Shown: positions 8,555 through 18,033 of the stretch, piece by piece
Numbering within the stretch: position 1 is the stretch's first letter
Layout of the letters: each line of letters opens with the position of its first letter
Translations under genes and position numbers: made by a program
Source: Hyphomicrobiales bacterium
GTDB taxonomy: Bacteria > Pseudomonadota > Alphaproteobacteria > Rhizobiales > Beijerinckiaceae
Direction of reading: 5' to 3'
Assembly (NCBI GenBank): GCA_900466745.1
Contig: UBNE01000017.1
Span: 1-64,000, forward strand
DNA: 64,000 nt
Notes under the pieces: model-generated
Told to the model about the DNA's origin: nothing
Database searches by the model: none
Seen by the model: only the letters and a program-made list of their open reading frames with translations

Positions 8555-8581
8555 CGGCCCCGCTTCGCACGGGGCCGTTTT
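8555..8581 (+). terminator. Intrinsic terminator of the PRC-barrel gene
   Basis: CGGCCCCG (8555-8562) and CGGGGCCG (8570-8577) form a perfect eight-base stem with a seven-base loop, followed by TTTT. Confidence 0.85.
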
Positions 8582-8675
8582 CGTTCCGGGCCCGCGAGAG
8601 CGGACGCCGGGACCGGAGCGCGCTTCACCTTCGCGCCGGCGCGGGCCTCCCCGGAGCCTGCAGGCGCGGCGTGGA

Positions 8676-9254
8676 CTACAGCGCCATCTCCAGCTCGCGG
8701 CCGCGGCCGAGATCGGTCATCCAGCGGCGGAAATTCGGCTGCGCCACGATCTGATGCGCATAGTGCCGGCGCAGCGCCTCGGTGAGGCGGCCGCGGCGCC
8801 CGAGCCGCGCATCGGCGAAGCCGACCATCACTGAGTTCGGCCAGGCCTGCGGCCGGATCTCGCGCAGCCGGACGAAGAGCGCATCCTCGCCCTCCTCCGG
8901 CGCCGCCTGCGCCATCAGGGAGAGCATCGCCGCCGTCGAACGCGAGACGCCCATATGGCAATGCACCAGCAGATGGCCGGTCCGGCGGGCGGCGGCGGTC
9001 TCGCGCAGGCCCTCGCCGAAATTCAGGATCGCCTCGACATGCTCCGGCGCCGGCATGATCTGGCCCGGGCGGGGGTCGATGATGTCGTGGAAGCGCAGGG
9101 TGACGCGATGGTGCTCGCCATAGGCGTCGAAGGCCTCGATCTCGGCCCGGTCGGGATCGAGCACCGAGAGCACATGCGTCACCTCACGGGCGCTGTTGCC
9201 GGGCAGCTCCTCGATGCCGCAGATCGTCAGGGTCGAGATGGCGAGGGTCTTCAT
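8676..9254 (-). CDS. Tyrosine/dual-specificity phosphatase-like protein
   Basis: A 192-residue cytoplasmic protein with the cysteine-phosphatase signature HCHMGVSRS (Cys99, Arg105) and an upstream acid-containing loop (HDIIDPRPG, about 56-64). It resembles the small bacterial proteins annotated as tyrosine phosphatases or phosphatase-like protein folds; the physiological substrate is unknown. The ATG at 9254 was chosen over 9263 because AAGGG then lies at a normal distance. Its upstream region carries the 9282-9321 palindrome; the M20 gene lies upstream in the same direction. Confidence 0.8.
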   Translation of the reverse strand: MKTLAISTLTICGIEELPGNSAREVTHVLSVLDPDRAEIEAFDAYGEHHRVTLRFHDIIDPRPGQIMPAPEHVEAILNFGEGLRETAAARRTGHLLVHCHMGVSRSTAAMLSLMAQAAPEEGEDALFVRLREIRPQAWPNSVMVGFADARLGRRGRLTEALRRHYAHQIVAQPNFRRWMTDLGRGRELEMAL

Positions 9255-9281
9255 CGGGAGCATCCCTTCATCAGGTCGTGC

Positions 9282-9321
9282 GGGTCATCCCGGGCAACCG
9301 GAGGGAGACCCGGGATGACCC
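9282..9321. repeat. 13-base perfect palindrome
   Basis: GGGTCATCCCGGG (9282-9294) pairs with CCCGGGATGACCC (9309-9321). It lies between the M20 peptidase stop and the phosphatase start, both on the minus strand. It belongs to the group of CCGGGATG-containing palindromes that recur between genes in this window. Confidence 0.75.
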
Positions 9322-9346
9322 GGAATCCGCCTAGGGCAGAAACAGG

Positions 9347-10558
9347 TTACTCCGCCGCGACGGCGCGCAGGCCCTGGCCGAGCTCCTGGTCGACGAGGCC
9401 GACCCAATAGCGCACGCCCGCCGGGATGATCGCGTCGTTGAAGTCGTAGAGCGGCGTGTGCAGGCCGGTGAAGGAGCCGTCCGGGTTGACGCCGTTGCCG
9501 ATGCGCATGAAGGCGCCCGGCCGGACCAGCATCATCTCGGCGAAATCCTCGCCGCCGGTGCCGGGGCGCAATTTGCCGTCGACGTTCTCGGCGCCGGCCG
9601 CCGCCGTCGCCGCGGCGACCGCGACCGCGACCTGCTCGGCCTCGTTGATCAGCGGGCTGGTGCCGCGATGGTAAGAGGCCTCCGCCTGGCAGCCCCAGGC
9701 CTGCGCCGTCGCGGCGGCCAGTTCGGCGATGCGCCGCTCCACCGTGTCGCGGACCTCCTGCGAATAGGTGCGGGCGGTGCCGCCCAGCACCAGCTCGGAG
9801 GGGATGACGTTGGAAGCGTTGACGTCGCCGCCATGGATGTAGCCGACGCTGATCACCGCCGTGTCGAGCGGGGCGACGTTGCGGCCGACGATGCCCTGCA
9901 GGCCCAGCACGAAATGCGCCTGGGCATAGGTGATGTCGGTCGAGCGGTGCGGCTGCGAGCCGCCATGGCCGCCGACACCGCGGAAGGTGACCTTCCACGA
10001 ATCCGCCGCGGCCAGGAACGGACCGACCGTGGTGCCGAAATGGCCGACCGGCATGCCCGGCGTGTTGTGCAGCCCGTAGATCGCGTCGCAGGGGAAGCGC
10101 TCGAAAAGACCATCGGCCAGCATGGCGTTGGCGCCGCCGCGGCCCTCCTCGGCCGGCTGGAAGATCAGGTTGACGGTGCCGGCGAAGTCGCGGTTCTCGG
10201 CGAGGTAGCGCGCCGCGGCGAGCAGCATGGTGGTGTGCCCGTCATGGCCGCAGGCATGCATCCGGCCGGGATTCTTCGAGGAATAGGGCAGGTTGGTCGT
10301 CTCCTCGAGCGCCAGGCAGTCCATGTCGGCGCGCAGGCCGATGGCGCGCCCGCCCGGCTGCTTGCCGCGGATGACGCCGACGACGCCGGTCTTGCCGACA
10401 TTCTCGGTGACCTCGACGCCCCATTCCCGCAGCTTGTCGGCGACGAGCCTGGCCGTGCGCACCTCTTCCAGGCCGAGCTCGGGATGGGCGTGGATGTCGC
10501 GGCGGATCGCCGTGAACGCGGCATGGTGCTGGTCGAGCCAGGCGTCGAGCTTGGTCAT
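9347..10558 (-). CDS. M20-family amidohydrolase (hippurate/N-acyl-amino-acid hydrolase type)
   Basis: A 403-residue cytoplasmic metallohydrolase of the M20D group. Metal-binding and catalytic motifs are present: ADMDCLALEE (near residue 80), ACGHDGHTTMLL (near 100) and FQPAEEGRGGA (near 135, with the catalytic Glu pair), then the dimerisation domain starting GVGGHGGSQPH. The family cleaves N-acylated amino acids such as hippurate, N-acetyl amino acids or auxin conjugates; the exact substrate cannot be read. The gene is single and divergent from purA, whose promoter region it shares. Confidence 0.87.
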   Translation of the reverse strand: MTKLDAWLDQHHAAFTAIRRDIHAHPELGLEEVRTARLVADKLREWGVEVTENVGKTGVVGVIRGKQPGGRAIGLRADMDCLALEETTNLPYSSKNPGRMHACGHDGHTTMLLAAARYLAENRDFAGTVNLIFQPAEEGRGGANAMLADGLFERFPCDAIYGLHNTPGMPVGHFGTTVGPFLAAADSWKVTFRGVGGHGGSQPHRSTDITYAQAHFVLGLQGIVGRNVAPLDTAVISVGYIHGGDVNASNVIPSELVLGGTARTYSQEVRDTVERRIAELAAATAQAWGCQAEASYHRGTSPLINEAEQVAVAVAAATAAAGAENVDGKLRPGTGGEDFAEMMLVRPGAFMRIGNGVNPDGSFTGLHTPLYDFNDAIIPAGVRYWVGLVDQELGQGLRAVAAE

Positions 10559-10729
10559 GGTCGCTGATCTTCCCCTGTGCGGTCGCCCCGGCGGGACCTC
10601 CCGCCACCGGCCGAAATACCGCCCTAGCCCTTACCTCCGATTGCGGCAGGATTACCGTGCAGATGCTGCAGGGCCGCCATGCTCCGGCATTTTCCGCCCC
10701 CGCGCGATGGCGCCCGGGCGACGGCGAAA

Positions 10730-10758
10730 CTTGACCTTCGCGCCGCGTTGGCCCATGA
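10730..10758 (+). promoter_or_regulatory. Candidate purA promoter
   Basis: CTTGAC (10730-10735), a 17-base spacer and CCATGA (10753-10758) fit the alphaproteobacterial housekeeping pattern at -35 but only poorly at -10. If used, transcription starts near 10765 and passes through the terminator-like hairpin at 10781-10806 before purA at 10864. Confidence 0.35.
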
Positions 10759-10780
10759 GGGCTTGCAAGGACCTGCCCCG

Positions 10781-10806
10781 AAACCCCGGCCTTGCGCCGG
10801 GGTTTT
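10781..10806 (+). terminator. Terminator-like hairpin in the purA leader
   Basis: ACCCCGGC and GCCGGGGT-type arms (about 10783-10789 and 10797-10803) close a short loop and are followed by TTTT. It lies between the candidate promoter and purA, with no gene of its own upstream on this strand, so it may act as an attenuator. GCAAGG (10765-10770) is complementary to CCTTGC (10790-10795) inside the hairpin, which would give a competing fold. Confidence 0.5.
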
Positions 10807-10863
10807 GCGTTTGCGCGGGCCGCTTGCGTGAGGCAAGGCGGAACAAGCAGGGACATCCCGCTC

Positions 10864-12156
<1,293 letters not shown>

Positions 12157-12208
12157 GAGCCGTCCTTCGAGGGTTGACGCGGCCCGTCATCAGCGACAAG
12201 TGAGGCCA

Positions 12209-13468
12209 ATGGCCGATTTCTACCCGATCCTGGCGCGAGCCGTCGCCGGGCTGCCCGACAACACTCCCGAGGCGCGCCGCGCCATCTTCGATCGGGCGCG
12301 GGCGGCCCTCGTCGCACAGCTTCGCGGTCTCGACCCGCCGCTGAGCGAGGCCGAGATCATGCGCGAGCGCCTGACGCTCGACGAGGCCGTCGCCCGCATC
12401 GAGGCCGAATACGACGAATCGCCGGCGCCGCCCCCCGGCGGCCGCGGCCCGCTGATCCGCCCGCAGGCCGGCGCCGCCCAGCCGCCGCGCCCACCCGAAC
12501 CGAAGGCGCAAACCGCCTTCGCGCCGCTGCCGCGCGACGGCGAGGCGCAGGAGCCCGGCGAGGACGGAGCCGACGCCGATTTCGACGCCTCCCTGACCGA
12601 GGCGGCCGAGAGCCAGCCCGCCCGCCCGCGCATCCTGCCGCCGCGCGAGCCGCGGGTGAAGCCGGGCCATATCCGCACCGTCGTGGTCGGCGCGGTGGTC
12701 GCGCTGGCGGTCGCCGCCATCGCCGGAACCGCGATCTACGTGCACAAGCTCAAGCCGCAGGACGCGCCGCGCCCCAGCGCGGAGACCGCCGCCGTGCAGC
12801 AGCCGCCGCAATCCGACAATGCCGGCAAGATCGCCGACCGCGTCGGCGAGCCGAACGCGCCGGCCCAGGGCCGCCCCGGCGCCAGCAACGCGCCCGGCAC
12901 GCCGGTCCAGCAGCCGGGCGGCGAGATCGCCGTCGCGCAGCGCGCCATCCTCTATGTCGAGAACCCGGACAACCCGCAGCAGCCGCGCGCCGTCACCGGC
13001 CGCGTCTTCTGGCGGCTCGACAGCGAGAGCGCCGGCCAGGGCCGGCCGGTCGAGACCATCGTGCGCGCCACGGTCGAGATCCCCGAGGCCGGCCTGAACC
13101 TCGACTTCACCATCCGCCGCAACACCGATTCGGCCTTCCCGGCCTCGCATATCGTCGGCATGCGCTTCGTCGGCAGCGGCGACGCGACCCAGACCATCAA
13201 GGAGGTCGGCGTGCCGCAGTTCAAGATCGCCGAGGGCGAGCGCGGCGCGCCGCTCTCGGCGATCAACTCGGCGCTGGGCGACAATCTCTTCGTCGCGGCG
13301 CTGTCGAACGTGCCCGTCGAGGTCGAGCGCAACACCGACCTGATCCTGAACCGGAGCTGGATCGACCTGCCGGTGCTGTTCACCTCCGGCCGGCGCGGCA
13401 TCATCACCTTCGAGAAGGGCGTCTCCGGCGCCCAGACGCTGGGCGACGCCTTCGGCCGCTGGCAGTAG
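12209..13468 (+). CDS. Membrane-anchored protein of unknown function downstream of purA
   Basis: A 419-residue protein I cannot assign. It has a cytoplasmic helical N-terminus (MADFYPILARAVAGLPDN, to about 75), a Pro/Ala-rich linker, one membrane segment near residues 152-172 (VVVGAVVALAVAAIAGTAIY), a second disordered stretch (about 178-240), and a folded C-terminal domain (about 245-419) predicted outside the cytoplasm. The start at 12209 has GAGG just upstream. The spacing to purA suggests co-transcription, but that need not mean a shared function. Orientation and topology are inferred from the hydrophobic segment only. Confidence 0.75.
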   Translation: MADFYPILARAVAGLPDNTPEARRAIFDRARAALVAQLRGLDPPLSEAEIMRERLTLDEAVARIEAEYDESPAPPPGGRGPLIRPQAGAAQPPRPPEPKAQTAFAPLPRDGEAQEPGEDGADADFDASLTEAAESQPARPRILPPREPRVKPGHIRTVVVGAVVALAVAAIAGTAIYVHKLKPQDAPRPSAETAAVQQPPQSDNAGKIADRVGEPNAPAQGRPGASNAPGTPVQQPGGEIAVAQRAILYVENPDNPQQPRAVTGRVFWRLDSESAGQGRPVETIVRATVEIPEAGLNLDFTIRRNTDSAFPASHIVGMRFVGSGDATQTIKEVGVPQFKIAEGERGAPLSAINSALGDNLFVAALSNVPVEVERNTDLILNRSWIDLPVLFTSGRRGIITFEKGVSGAQTLGDAFGRWQ

Positions 13469-13536
13469 GCGACGATAATAGCCGGCAATTCCTGCATCGT
13501 CCCGGCCGGGCCGCAACAGCGGCGCCGAGCCGGGAT

Positions 13537-13574
13537 GCCTGCGCCGTTCCGGCATGGATCCCGGGCTGACCCCG
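13537..13574. repeat. REP-like palindrome (GGCATGGATCCCGG family)
   Basis: The GGCATGGATCCCGG core (13551-13564) is found here with an imperfect left arm (CCGGGATGCC, about 13530-13540). The same 14-base core occurs at 15856-15869 and 34470-34483. It lies between convergent genes. Confidence 0.6.
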
Positions 13575-13587
13575 GAAGGGTAAAGCG

Positions 13588-14535
13588 TCAGCTCTTCCGC
13601 TGCGCCGCGAAGCGCGCCGCCGCCCGCAGCACCTCCGCCTCCGGCCCGAAGCCGGCGAGCGCCGCCACGGCCGCCTCGCTCAGCCGGTCGCGCTCGCGCT
13701 TGGCGCCGTCGAGTCCGAGCGCGCCGATCAGCGTCGCCTTGCCCTTCTCCGCATCCTTCGCCGTCGCCTTGCCCATCTGGGCCGCATCCGCCTCGACGTC
13801 GAGAATGTCGTCGGCGATCTGGAAGGTCGCGCCCAGCGCCCGGCCATAGGCGTCGAGCGCCGCCAGCGCCGCCGCATCGGCCCCGCCGAGGCGCGCGCCG
13901 ATCTCGACGCTCGCCGCCAGCAGCGCCCCGGTCTTCATCGCCTGCAGGCGCCGGATCTCGGCCTCGCCCAGCGCGCCGCGAGCCTCCTCGAAGCGCCCCT
14001 CGGCGGCGAGATCGAACATCTGCCCGCCGACCATGCCGCCGAGGCCCGATGCACGGGCGAGCGCGCGCACCAGCGCCGCCCGGACCGCGCCGGATTCATG
14101 CGTCGCCGGATCGGCCAGCACGTCGAAGGCCAGCGTCAGCAGGGCGTCCCCCGCCAGGATCGCCGTCGCCTCGTCGAAGGCCTTGTGGACGGTGGGGCGG
14201 CCCCGGCGCAGATCGTCGTCGTCCATCGCCGGCAGGTCGTCATGCACCAGCGAATAGCAGTGCAGCAATTCGACCGCCGCGCCGGCCCGCAGCGCCTGCT
14301 CGCGCGGGACGCCGAAGAATCCGGCGGTCTCGACCGTCAGGAAGGGCCGCAGCCGCTTGCCGCCGGCGAGCGCGCCATGCCGCATCGCCGCGACCAGCCG
14401 CTCGGGCCGCGCGATCTCGCCTTCCGCCGGCGCCGTCCCGAGCAGCCGCTCGAGCAGCCGCTCGATCGCCGAGGCGGTCGCCGCCAGGCGCGGCCCGAGA
14501 TCGCTCTCGGAGACAGGGGAAGAAACCGGCTTCAT
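13588..14535 (-). CDS. ispA: Polyprenyl synthetase, farnesyl diphosphate synthase type
   Basis: Cytoplasmic trans-prenyltransferase of 315 residues that condenses isopentenyl diphosphate with allylic diphosphates. The first aspartate-rich motif DDLPAMDDDDLRRGRP and the second, ADDILD, are intact, as is GKRLRPFL near the N-terminus. The residues before the first motif (CYSLVHDD) match bacterial farnesyl diphosphate synthases (IspA), but geranylgeranyl products cannot be excluded by sequence alone. Starts at 14535 or 14550 are equally possible; neither has a clear ribosome-binding site. The gene is divergent from mtgA and no xseB or dxs gene is adjacent. Confidence 0.85.
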   Translation of the reverse strand: MKPVSSPVSESDLGPRLAATASAIERLLERLLGTAPAEGEIARPERLVAAMRHGALAGGKRLRPFLTVETAGFFGVPREQALRAGAAVELLHCYSLVHDDLPAMDDDDLRRGRPTVHKAFDEATAILAGDALLTLAFDVLADPATHESGAVRAALVRALARASGLGGMVGGQMFDLAAEGRFEEARGALGEAEIRRLQAMKTGALLAASVEIGARLGGADAAALAALDAYGRALGATFQIADDILDVEADAAQMGKATAKDAEKGKATLIGALGLDGAKRERDRLSEAAVAALAGFGPEAEVLRAAARFAAQRKS

Positions 14536-14616
14536 CGACCAAACTCGCATTCGCTGCCGGTGGGGCCTTGCCGGACGATGGCCGCATCGTCAAGCTGCGC
14601 CGCCATGGCGAGCGTA

Positions 14617-15315
14617 ATGGCGGAACGGGGCGGGACGGGAGGCGGTCTGCTGGGCTGGTTGATCGGATGGTGCTTCAGGCTGGCCTTCTGGCTCGTCCTG
14701 GCCTTGGCCCTCGCCCTGGCGCTCTACCGCTTCGTGCCGGTGCCCTCGACGCTGATGCTCGGCCGCTGGCTGACTCTGCGGCCGGTCGAGCGCGACTGGG
14801 TGCCGCTGGAACGGATCTCGCCCAACCTGATCCGCGCCGTCATCGCCTCCGAGGACCAGCGCTTCTGCCGCCATCGCGGCGTCGACTGGATCGAGCTCAA
14901 CGCCGTGATGGCCGACGATGACGGGCCGAGCCGCGGCGCCTCGACGCTGACCATGCAGACCGCCAAGAACGTCTTCCTCTGGCCGGGCCGCTCCTATCTG
15001 CGCAAGGGGCTGGAGATCCCGCTCGCCATGGCGCTCGACCTCGCCTGGGGCAAGCCGCGCGTCGTCGAGGTCTATCTCAACGTCGCCGAATGGGGCGAGG
15101 GCCTGTTCGGGGCGGAGGCCGCGGCCCAGCGCTATTTCCGCAAATCCGCGGCCCGGCTCACGGTGGCGGAAGCCGCCCGCCTCGCCGGCGCCCTGCCGAA
15201 TCCGCGGCTGCGCAATCCGGCCCGGCCGAGTCGCGCCCTGCAATCGGCCGCCGGGCGGGTGCAGCGGCGCATGGGCCAGCTCGGCCCCCTCGGCGACTGC
15301 GCCCTGCCCGGCTGA
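14617..15315 (+). CDS. mtgA: Monofunctional peptidoglycan glycosyltransferase
   Basis: Inner-membrane enzyme that polymerises lipid II into glycan strands. The 232-residue protein has a short cytoplasmic tail, a membrane helix (about 12-38), and a periplasmic GT51 domain with the catalytic glutamate in [13 protein letters not shown], then [13 protein letters not shown], the [13 protein letters not shown] segment and [15 protein letters not shown] with the second conserved glutamate. Length and order are usual for MtgA. A start at 14605 is also possible; GCGAG favours 14617 slightly. It is divergent from the prenyl synthase gene, which supplies precursors of the lipid carrier. Confidence 0.92.
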   Translation: MAERGGTGGGLLGWLIGWCFRLAFWLVLALALALALYRFVPVPSTLMLGRWLTLRPVERDWVPLERISPNLIRAVIASEDQRFCRHRGVDWIELNAVMADDDGPSRGASTLTMQTAKNVFLWPGRSYLRKGLEIPLAMALDLAWGKPRVVEVYLNVAEWGEGLFGAEAAAQRYFRKSAARLTVAEAARLAGALPNPRLRNPARPSRALQSAAGRVQRRMGQLGPLGDCALPG

Positions 15316-15505
15316 GCGCCCCGCCGGGCCGCCGGCCCCGACATATTCGCGGCGCAAAGCCGCGTTAGCGACTTTTTCACGCAAGGCTCTAGCCAGCACG
15401 CGCCCGAGCGTGTATGGGCAACGCCTCACGAGATTGATCCGTCGTCGTGGCGGCGGCGTGGCTTTGGCGAGCCGCGCACCGGGCGGCGGCATGATGGAGA
15501 GTACA

Positions 15506-15691
15506 ATGGCCGTTCCGAAGAAGAAGACCTCGCCGTCGAAGCGCGGCATGCGCCGCTCGGCCGACGCGCTGAAGCAGCCCGCCTATATCGAGGACAAGAA
15601 CTCCGGCGAGCTGCGCCGCCCGCACCATGTCGACCTGAAGAGCGGCATGTATCGCGGCCGCCAGGTCCTGACGGTCAAGGCCGAGGCCTGA
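15506..15691 (+). CDS. rpmF: 50S ribosomal protein L32
   Basis: Large-subunit protein of 61 residues, the normal length, beginning [20 protein letters not shown] and ending QVLTVKAEA. No zinc-binding cysteines are present, so it is the zinc-free form. GGAGAG at 15496-15501 is a good ribosome-binding site for the ATG at 15506. It is followed closely by a strong terminator and, unlike in many bacteria, plsX/fabH do not follow. Confidence 0.97.
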   Translation: MAVPKKKTSPSKRGMRRSADALKQPAYIEDKNSGELRRPHHVDLKSGMYRGRQVLTVKAEA

Positions 15692-15738
15692 GACCGCAGC
15701 GCCGGAGCCCGCTCCGGCCGGCATGACGAGACGACGGA

Positions 15739-15765
15739 ACCGGCCGAAAGGCCGGTTTTTCTTTG
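15739..15765 (+). terminator. Intrinsic terminator of rpmF
   Basis: AACCGGCC (15739-15746), loop GAAA, GGCCGGTT (15751-15758), followed by TTTTCTTT. The tetraloop stem and T-tract are textbook. Confidence 0.92.
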
Positions 15766-15790
15766 CTTTACGGCGAATGAAAGGAACAGC

Positions 15791-15886
15791 GTCGTCCCGG
15801 CCGGAGCCAAGCGCAGAGCCGGGATCCATGCCCGGGCCTCTGTCGGAAACGCTCCGGCATGGATCCCGGGTCAAGCCCGGGACGAC
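15791..15886. repeat. REP-like nested palindrome (GGCATGGATCCCGG family)
   Basis: An outer ten-base pair GTCGTCCCGG / CCGGGACGAC (15791-15800, 15877-15886) surrounds a 14-base perfect pair CCGGGATCCATGCC / GGCATGGATCCCGG (15819-15832, 15856-15869). The inner core is repeated at 34432-34483 and in part at 13551-13564. Confidence 0.8.
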
Positions 15887-16116
15887 CCGTATTGTCCCGC
15901 GGCGGCGGCGCCGGCAGCGTGTCGGCGTCCCGCGACGCCCGGCACGGCCAGCCGCGCCGCCGCCCGGTAGAGCGAGGCCGCCGATCGCGGGCTCGCCAGC
16001 CCCCGGAAGGCGAAAGGGCCGATTCCCGCCTGCGAGGCGGCGGCCTGCAGCAGCAGCAGCGCGGTGGCGCTGGCGCCTGCCCGGCCCCGATCGGCTCGCT
16101 CTCCGCTACGCAACAT
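15871..16116 (-). CDS. Doubtful small open frame
   Basis: An 81-codon frame with a plausible CGGAG ribosome-binding site before the ATG at 16116. It begins MLRSGERADRGRAG, has a short hydrophobic Ala/Leu run, is otherwise Ala/Arg-rich, and ends inside the neighbouring palindromic repeat. I recognise no family and the composition is that of random high-GC sequence, so it may not be a gene. It lies in the 598-base gap between rpmF and the GGDEF/EAL gene, which otherwise holds only the terminator, the repeat and the CtrA-type box. Confidence 0.2.
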   Translation of the reverse strand: MLRSGERADRGRAGASATALLLLQAAASQAGIGPFAFRGLASPRSAASLYRAAARLAVPGVAGRRHAAGAAAAGQYGSSRA

Positions 16117-16175
16117 GTCTCGCTCCGGCACAACGCGTCGTGACGGAAGGGAAGGTTGCAAGCCGGCGGCCAGGC

Positions 16176-16190
16176 TTAACGCGGTGTTAA
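16176..16190. promoter_or_regulatory. CtrA-type box upstream of the GGDEF/EAL gene
   Basis: TTAA (16176-16179), seven bases, TTAA (16187-16190): a full match to the TTAA-N7-TTAA site of the cell-cycle regulator CtrA, inside a larger palindrome GCTTAAC-GCGGT-GTTAAGC (16174-16192). It lies 100 bases before the GGDEF/EAL start. Such TTAA pairs are rare in sequence this rich in GC. Confidence 0.6.
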
Positions 16191-16289
16191 GCAGAATCCT
16201 CGCATCGTTTGGAAACGCTTCCGTAACCACCGGGACAGGCAGACCGCGCCAGGACGGCACGGCGCATTGTCCGATCGAGGCCGCCCGCG

Positions 16290-17978
16290 ATGTCCGCCCC
16301 GTCGCTCTTCAGCTTCCGCAAAGAACCTGCGGTTGACCCCAGAGGCCTGCTCTCCTCGATCGGCGAAGTGGTCTATGGCTGGGACATCCGCAGCGACGCG
16401 CTGAACTGGGGGCCGAACGCGGCCGAGGTGCTCGGCCCGCTGCCCGAGCGGGCGATGACGCGCGGCATCGGCTTCGCCGCGCTGGTCGAGCCCGGCAGCC
16501 CGAGCCGCTACGACGCGATCTTCGGCTCCAGCGAGCAGGACCAGGGCGAGGGTGTGCTCTACCGCACCCGCTACGCGCTCGACCTCGACGGACGCAAGAT
16601 GTGGGCGGAGGACAGCGGCCGCTGGTTCGCCGGCGGCGACGGCCGGCCGGCCCGCGCGCATGGCGTGCTCCGCCTCGAGCGCGCCGCCCGCGGCGAGGAG
16701 CCCGGCCCCGCCTCGGCCGAACTCTGCGACCGCCCGGCCCTGGTCGAGCGGATCGGCCTGTGCCTGCAGGAGCAGCTTCCGCAGGAGCGGCCGGTCGCCG
16801 TCCTCGTCGCCGCGATCGACGAGCTCGCCCGCCTCAACGACGATTTCGGCCATGAGGCGACCGACGAGATCGTCGCCACGGTGCATGAGCGCCTGCGCTC
16901 GGTGACGCGCCGGCGCGACCATCTGGTCCGTTATTCCGGCAACAGCTTCGCCATCATCCTCTCAGGCTGCCCGCGCGAGCAGATCGATTCGGCGGCGCGC
17001 CGCTTCATCAGGGTCGTGGCCGAATCGGCGATCGAGACCGGCCGCGGCATCGCCCTGGTGCGCCTGCGGGTCGGCGCCGCGCACGCGCCCGAGCTCGGCA
17101 ACCATGCCGGCGAATTGCTCGCCGCCGCCGAGACCGCCCTCGCCGCGGCCCGCGCCGGCGCCTCGGACGAGGCGGTGATCGCCCGGCCGCAGCGCCGCCG
17201 GCAGGACAGGCCCGAGCATGGCGGCCTCGACGTCCAGGCGGTCAGCGCGCTGAACGAGCGCCGCGTCCGGCTCGCCCTGCAGCCGGTGGTCTCGGCCCAT
17301 TCGCGCATTGCCGTCTTCCACGAGGCGCTGCTGCGCGTCGGGCAGCCCGAGGCCGGCCTGTTCTTCGCCTCGGCCGAGCTGATCCCGATGCTGGAGCGGC
17401 GCGGCCTGGTGCGGCTGTTCGACCACCGCGTGCTGGAGCTGGCGCTGGCGCTGCTGGCCGACGACCCCGCGCTCAGGCTCTCGATCAACGTCTCGCCGGT
17501 CTCGCTCGGCGACCCCGAATGGCTGGCCGCCTTCCTGAGCCTGGCCGGCACCTCGCCCGGCCTCGCCGCGCGCCTGATCGTGGAGGTGACCGAGACGGCG
17601 ACGATCGAGGACCCGGTGCGGCTGGCCAAGCTGCTCGGCCGGATCAAGGAGTGCGGCAGCCGCATCGCCATCGACGATTTCGGCGCGGGCCACACCTCGC
17701 TGAAGCACCTGCGCGCCTTCCCGGTCGACATCCTGAAGATCGACGGCGCCTTCACCCAGAACCTGCGCCGCTCGACCGACGACCGCTTCTATGTCCGCAC
17801 CCTGATCGACCTCGCCCGCCATCTCGGCGTCGAGACCGTGGCGGAATGGGTCGACGACGAATTGCAGGCGACGATGCTGCGCGACTGGGGCGTCACCTAT
17901 CTGCAGGGTCACCTCGTCGGCCGCGCCGAGCTGGCGCCCTTCCTGCAGCCGCAGCAGCGGCGCGCCGCCTTCGCCTGA
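16290..17978 (+). CDS. PAS-like/GGDEF/EAL protein, probable c-di-GMP phosphodiesterase
   Basis: A 562-residue cytoplasmic protein. An N-terminal PAS-like region (VYGWDIRSDALNWGPNAAE, about 25-130) is followed by a GGDEF domain (about 145-300) in which the signature reads SGNSF, so cyclase activity is unlikely. The EAL domain (about 315-555) keeps the catalytic set: EALLRV, SINVSP, VEVTET, IDDFGAG, ILKIDG, VAEWV and QGHLVG, which predicts c-di-GMP hydrolysis. There are no membrane segments. The gene stands alone, convergent with phaR, and has a CtrA-type box upstream, suggesting cell-cycle control of motility or attachment. Confidence 0.88.
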   Translation: MSAPSLFSFRKEPAVDPRGLLSSIGEVVYGWDIRSDALNWGPNAAEVLGPLPERAMTRGIGFAALVEPGSPSRYDAIFGSSEQDQGEGVLYRTRYALDLDGRKMWAEDSGRWFAGGDGRPARAHGVLRLERAARGEEPGPASAELCDRPALVERIGLCLQEQLPQERPVAVLVAAIDELARLNDDFGHEATDEIVATVHERLRSVTRRRDHLVRYSGNSFAIILSGCPREQIDSAARRFIRVVAESAIETGRGIALVRLRVGAAHAPELGNHAGELLAAAETALAAARAGASDEAVIARPQRRRQDRPEHGGLDVQAVSALNERRVRLALQPVVSAHSRIAVFHEALLRVGQPEAGLFFASAELIPMLERRGLVRLFDHRVLELALALLADDPALRLSINVSPVSLGDPEWLAAFLSLAGTSPGLAARLIVEVTETATIEDPVRLAKLLGRIKECGSRIAIDDFGAGHTSLKHLRAFPVDILKIDGAFTQNLRRSTDDRFYVRTLIDLARHLGVETVAEWVDDELQATMLRDWGVTYLQGHLVGRAELAPFLQPQQRRAAFA

Positions 17979-18033
17979 GGGCCGGACCGGCCGCCGCGGG
18001 CGGGCCGGCGGGCGGCGCCCGCCGACGCCTCGC

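Noticed and set aside
14049..14921. Upstream extension of mtgA into the prenyl synthase region
   Set aside because: The extra sequence lies opposite the synthase gene and is Arg/Pro-rich; the GT51 protein is complete from 14605 or 14617.
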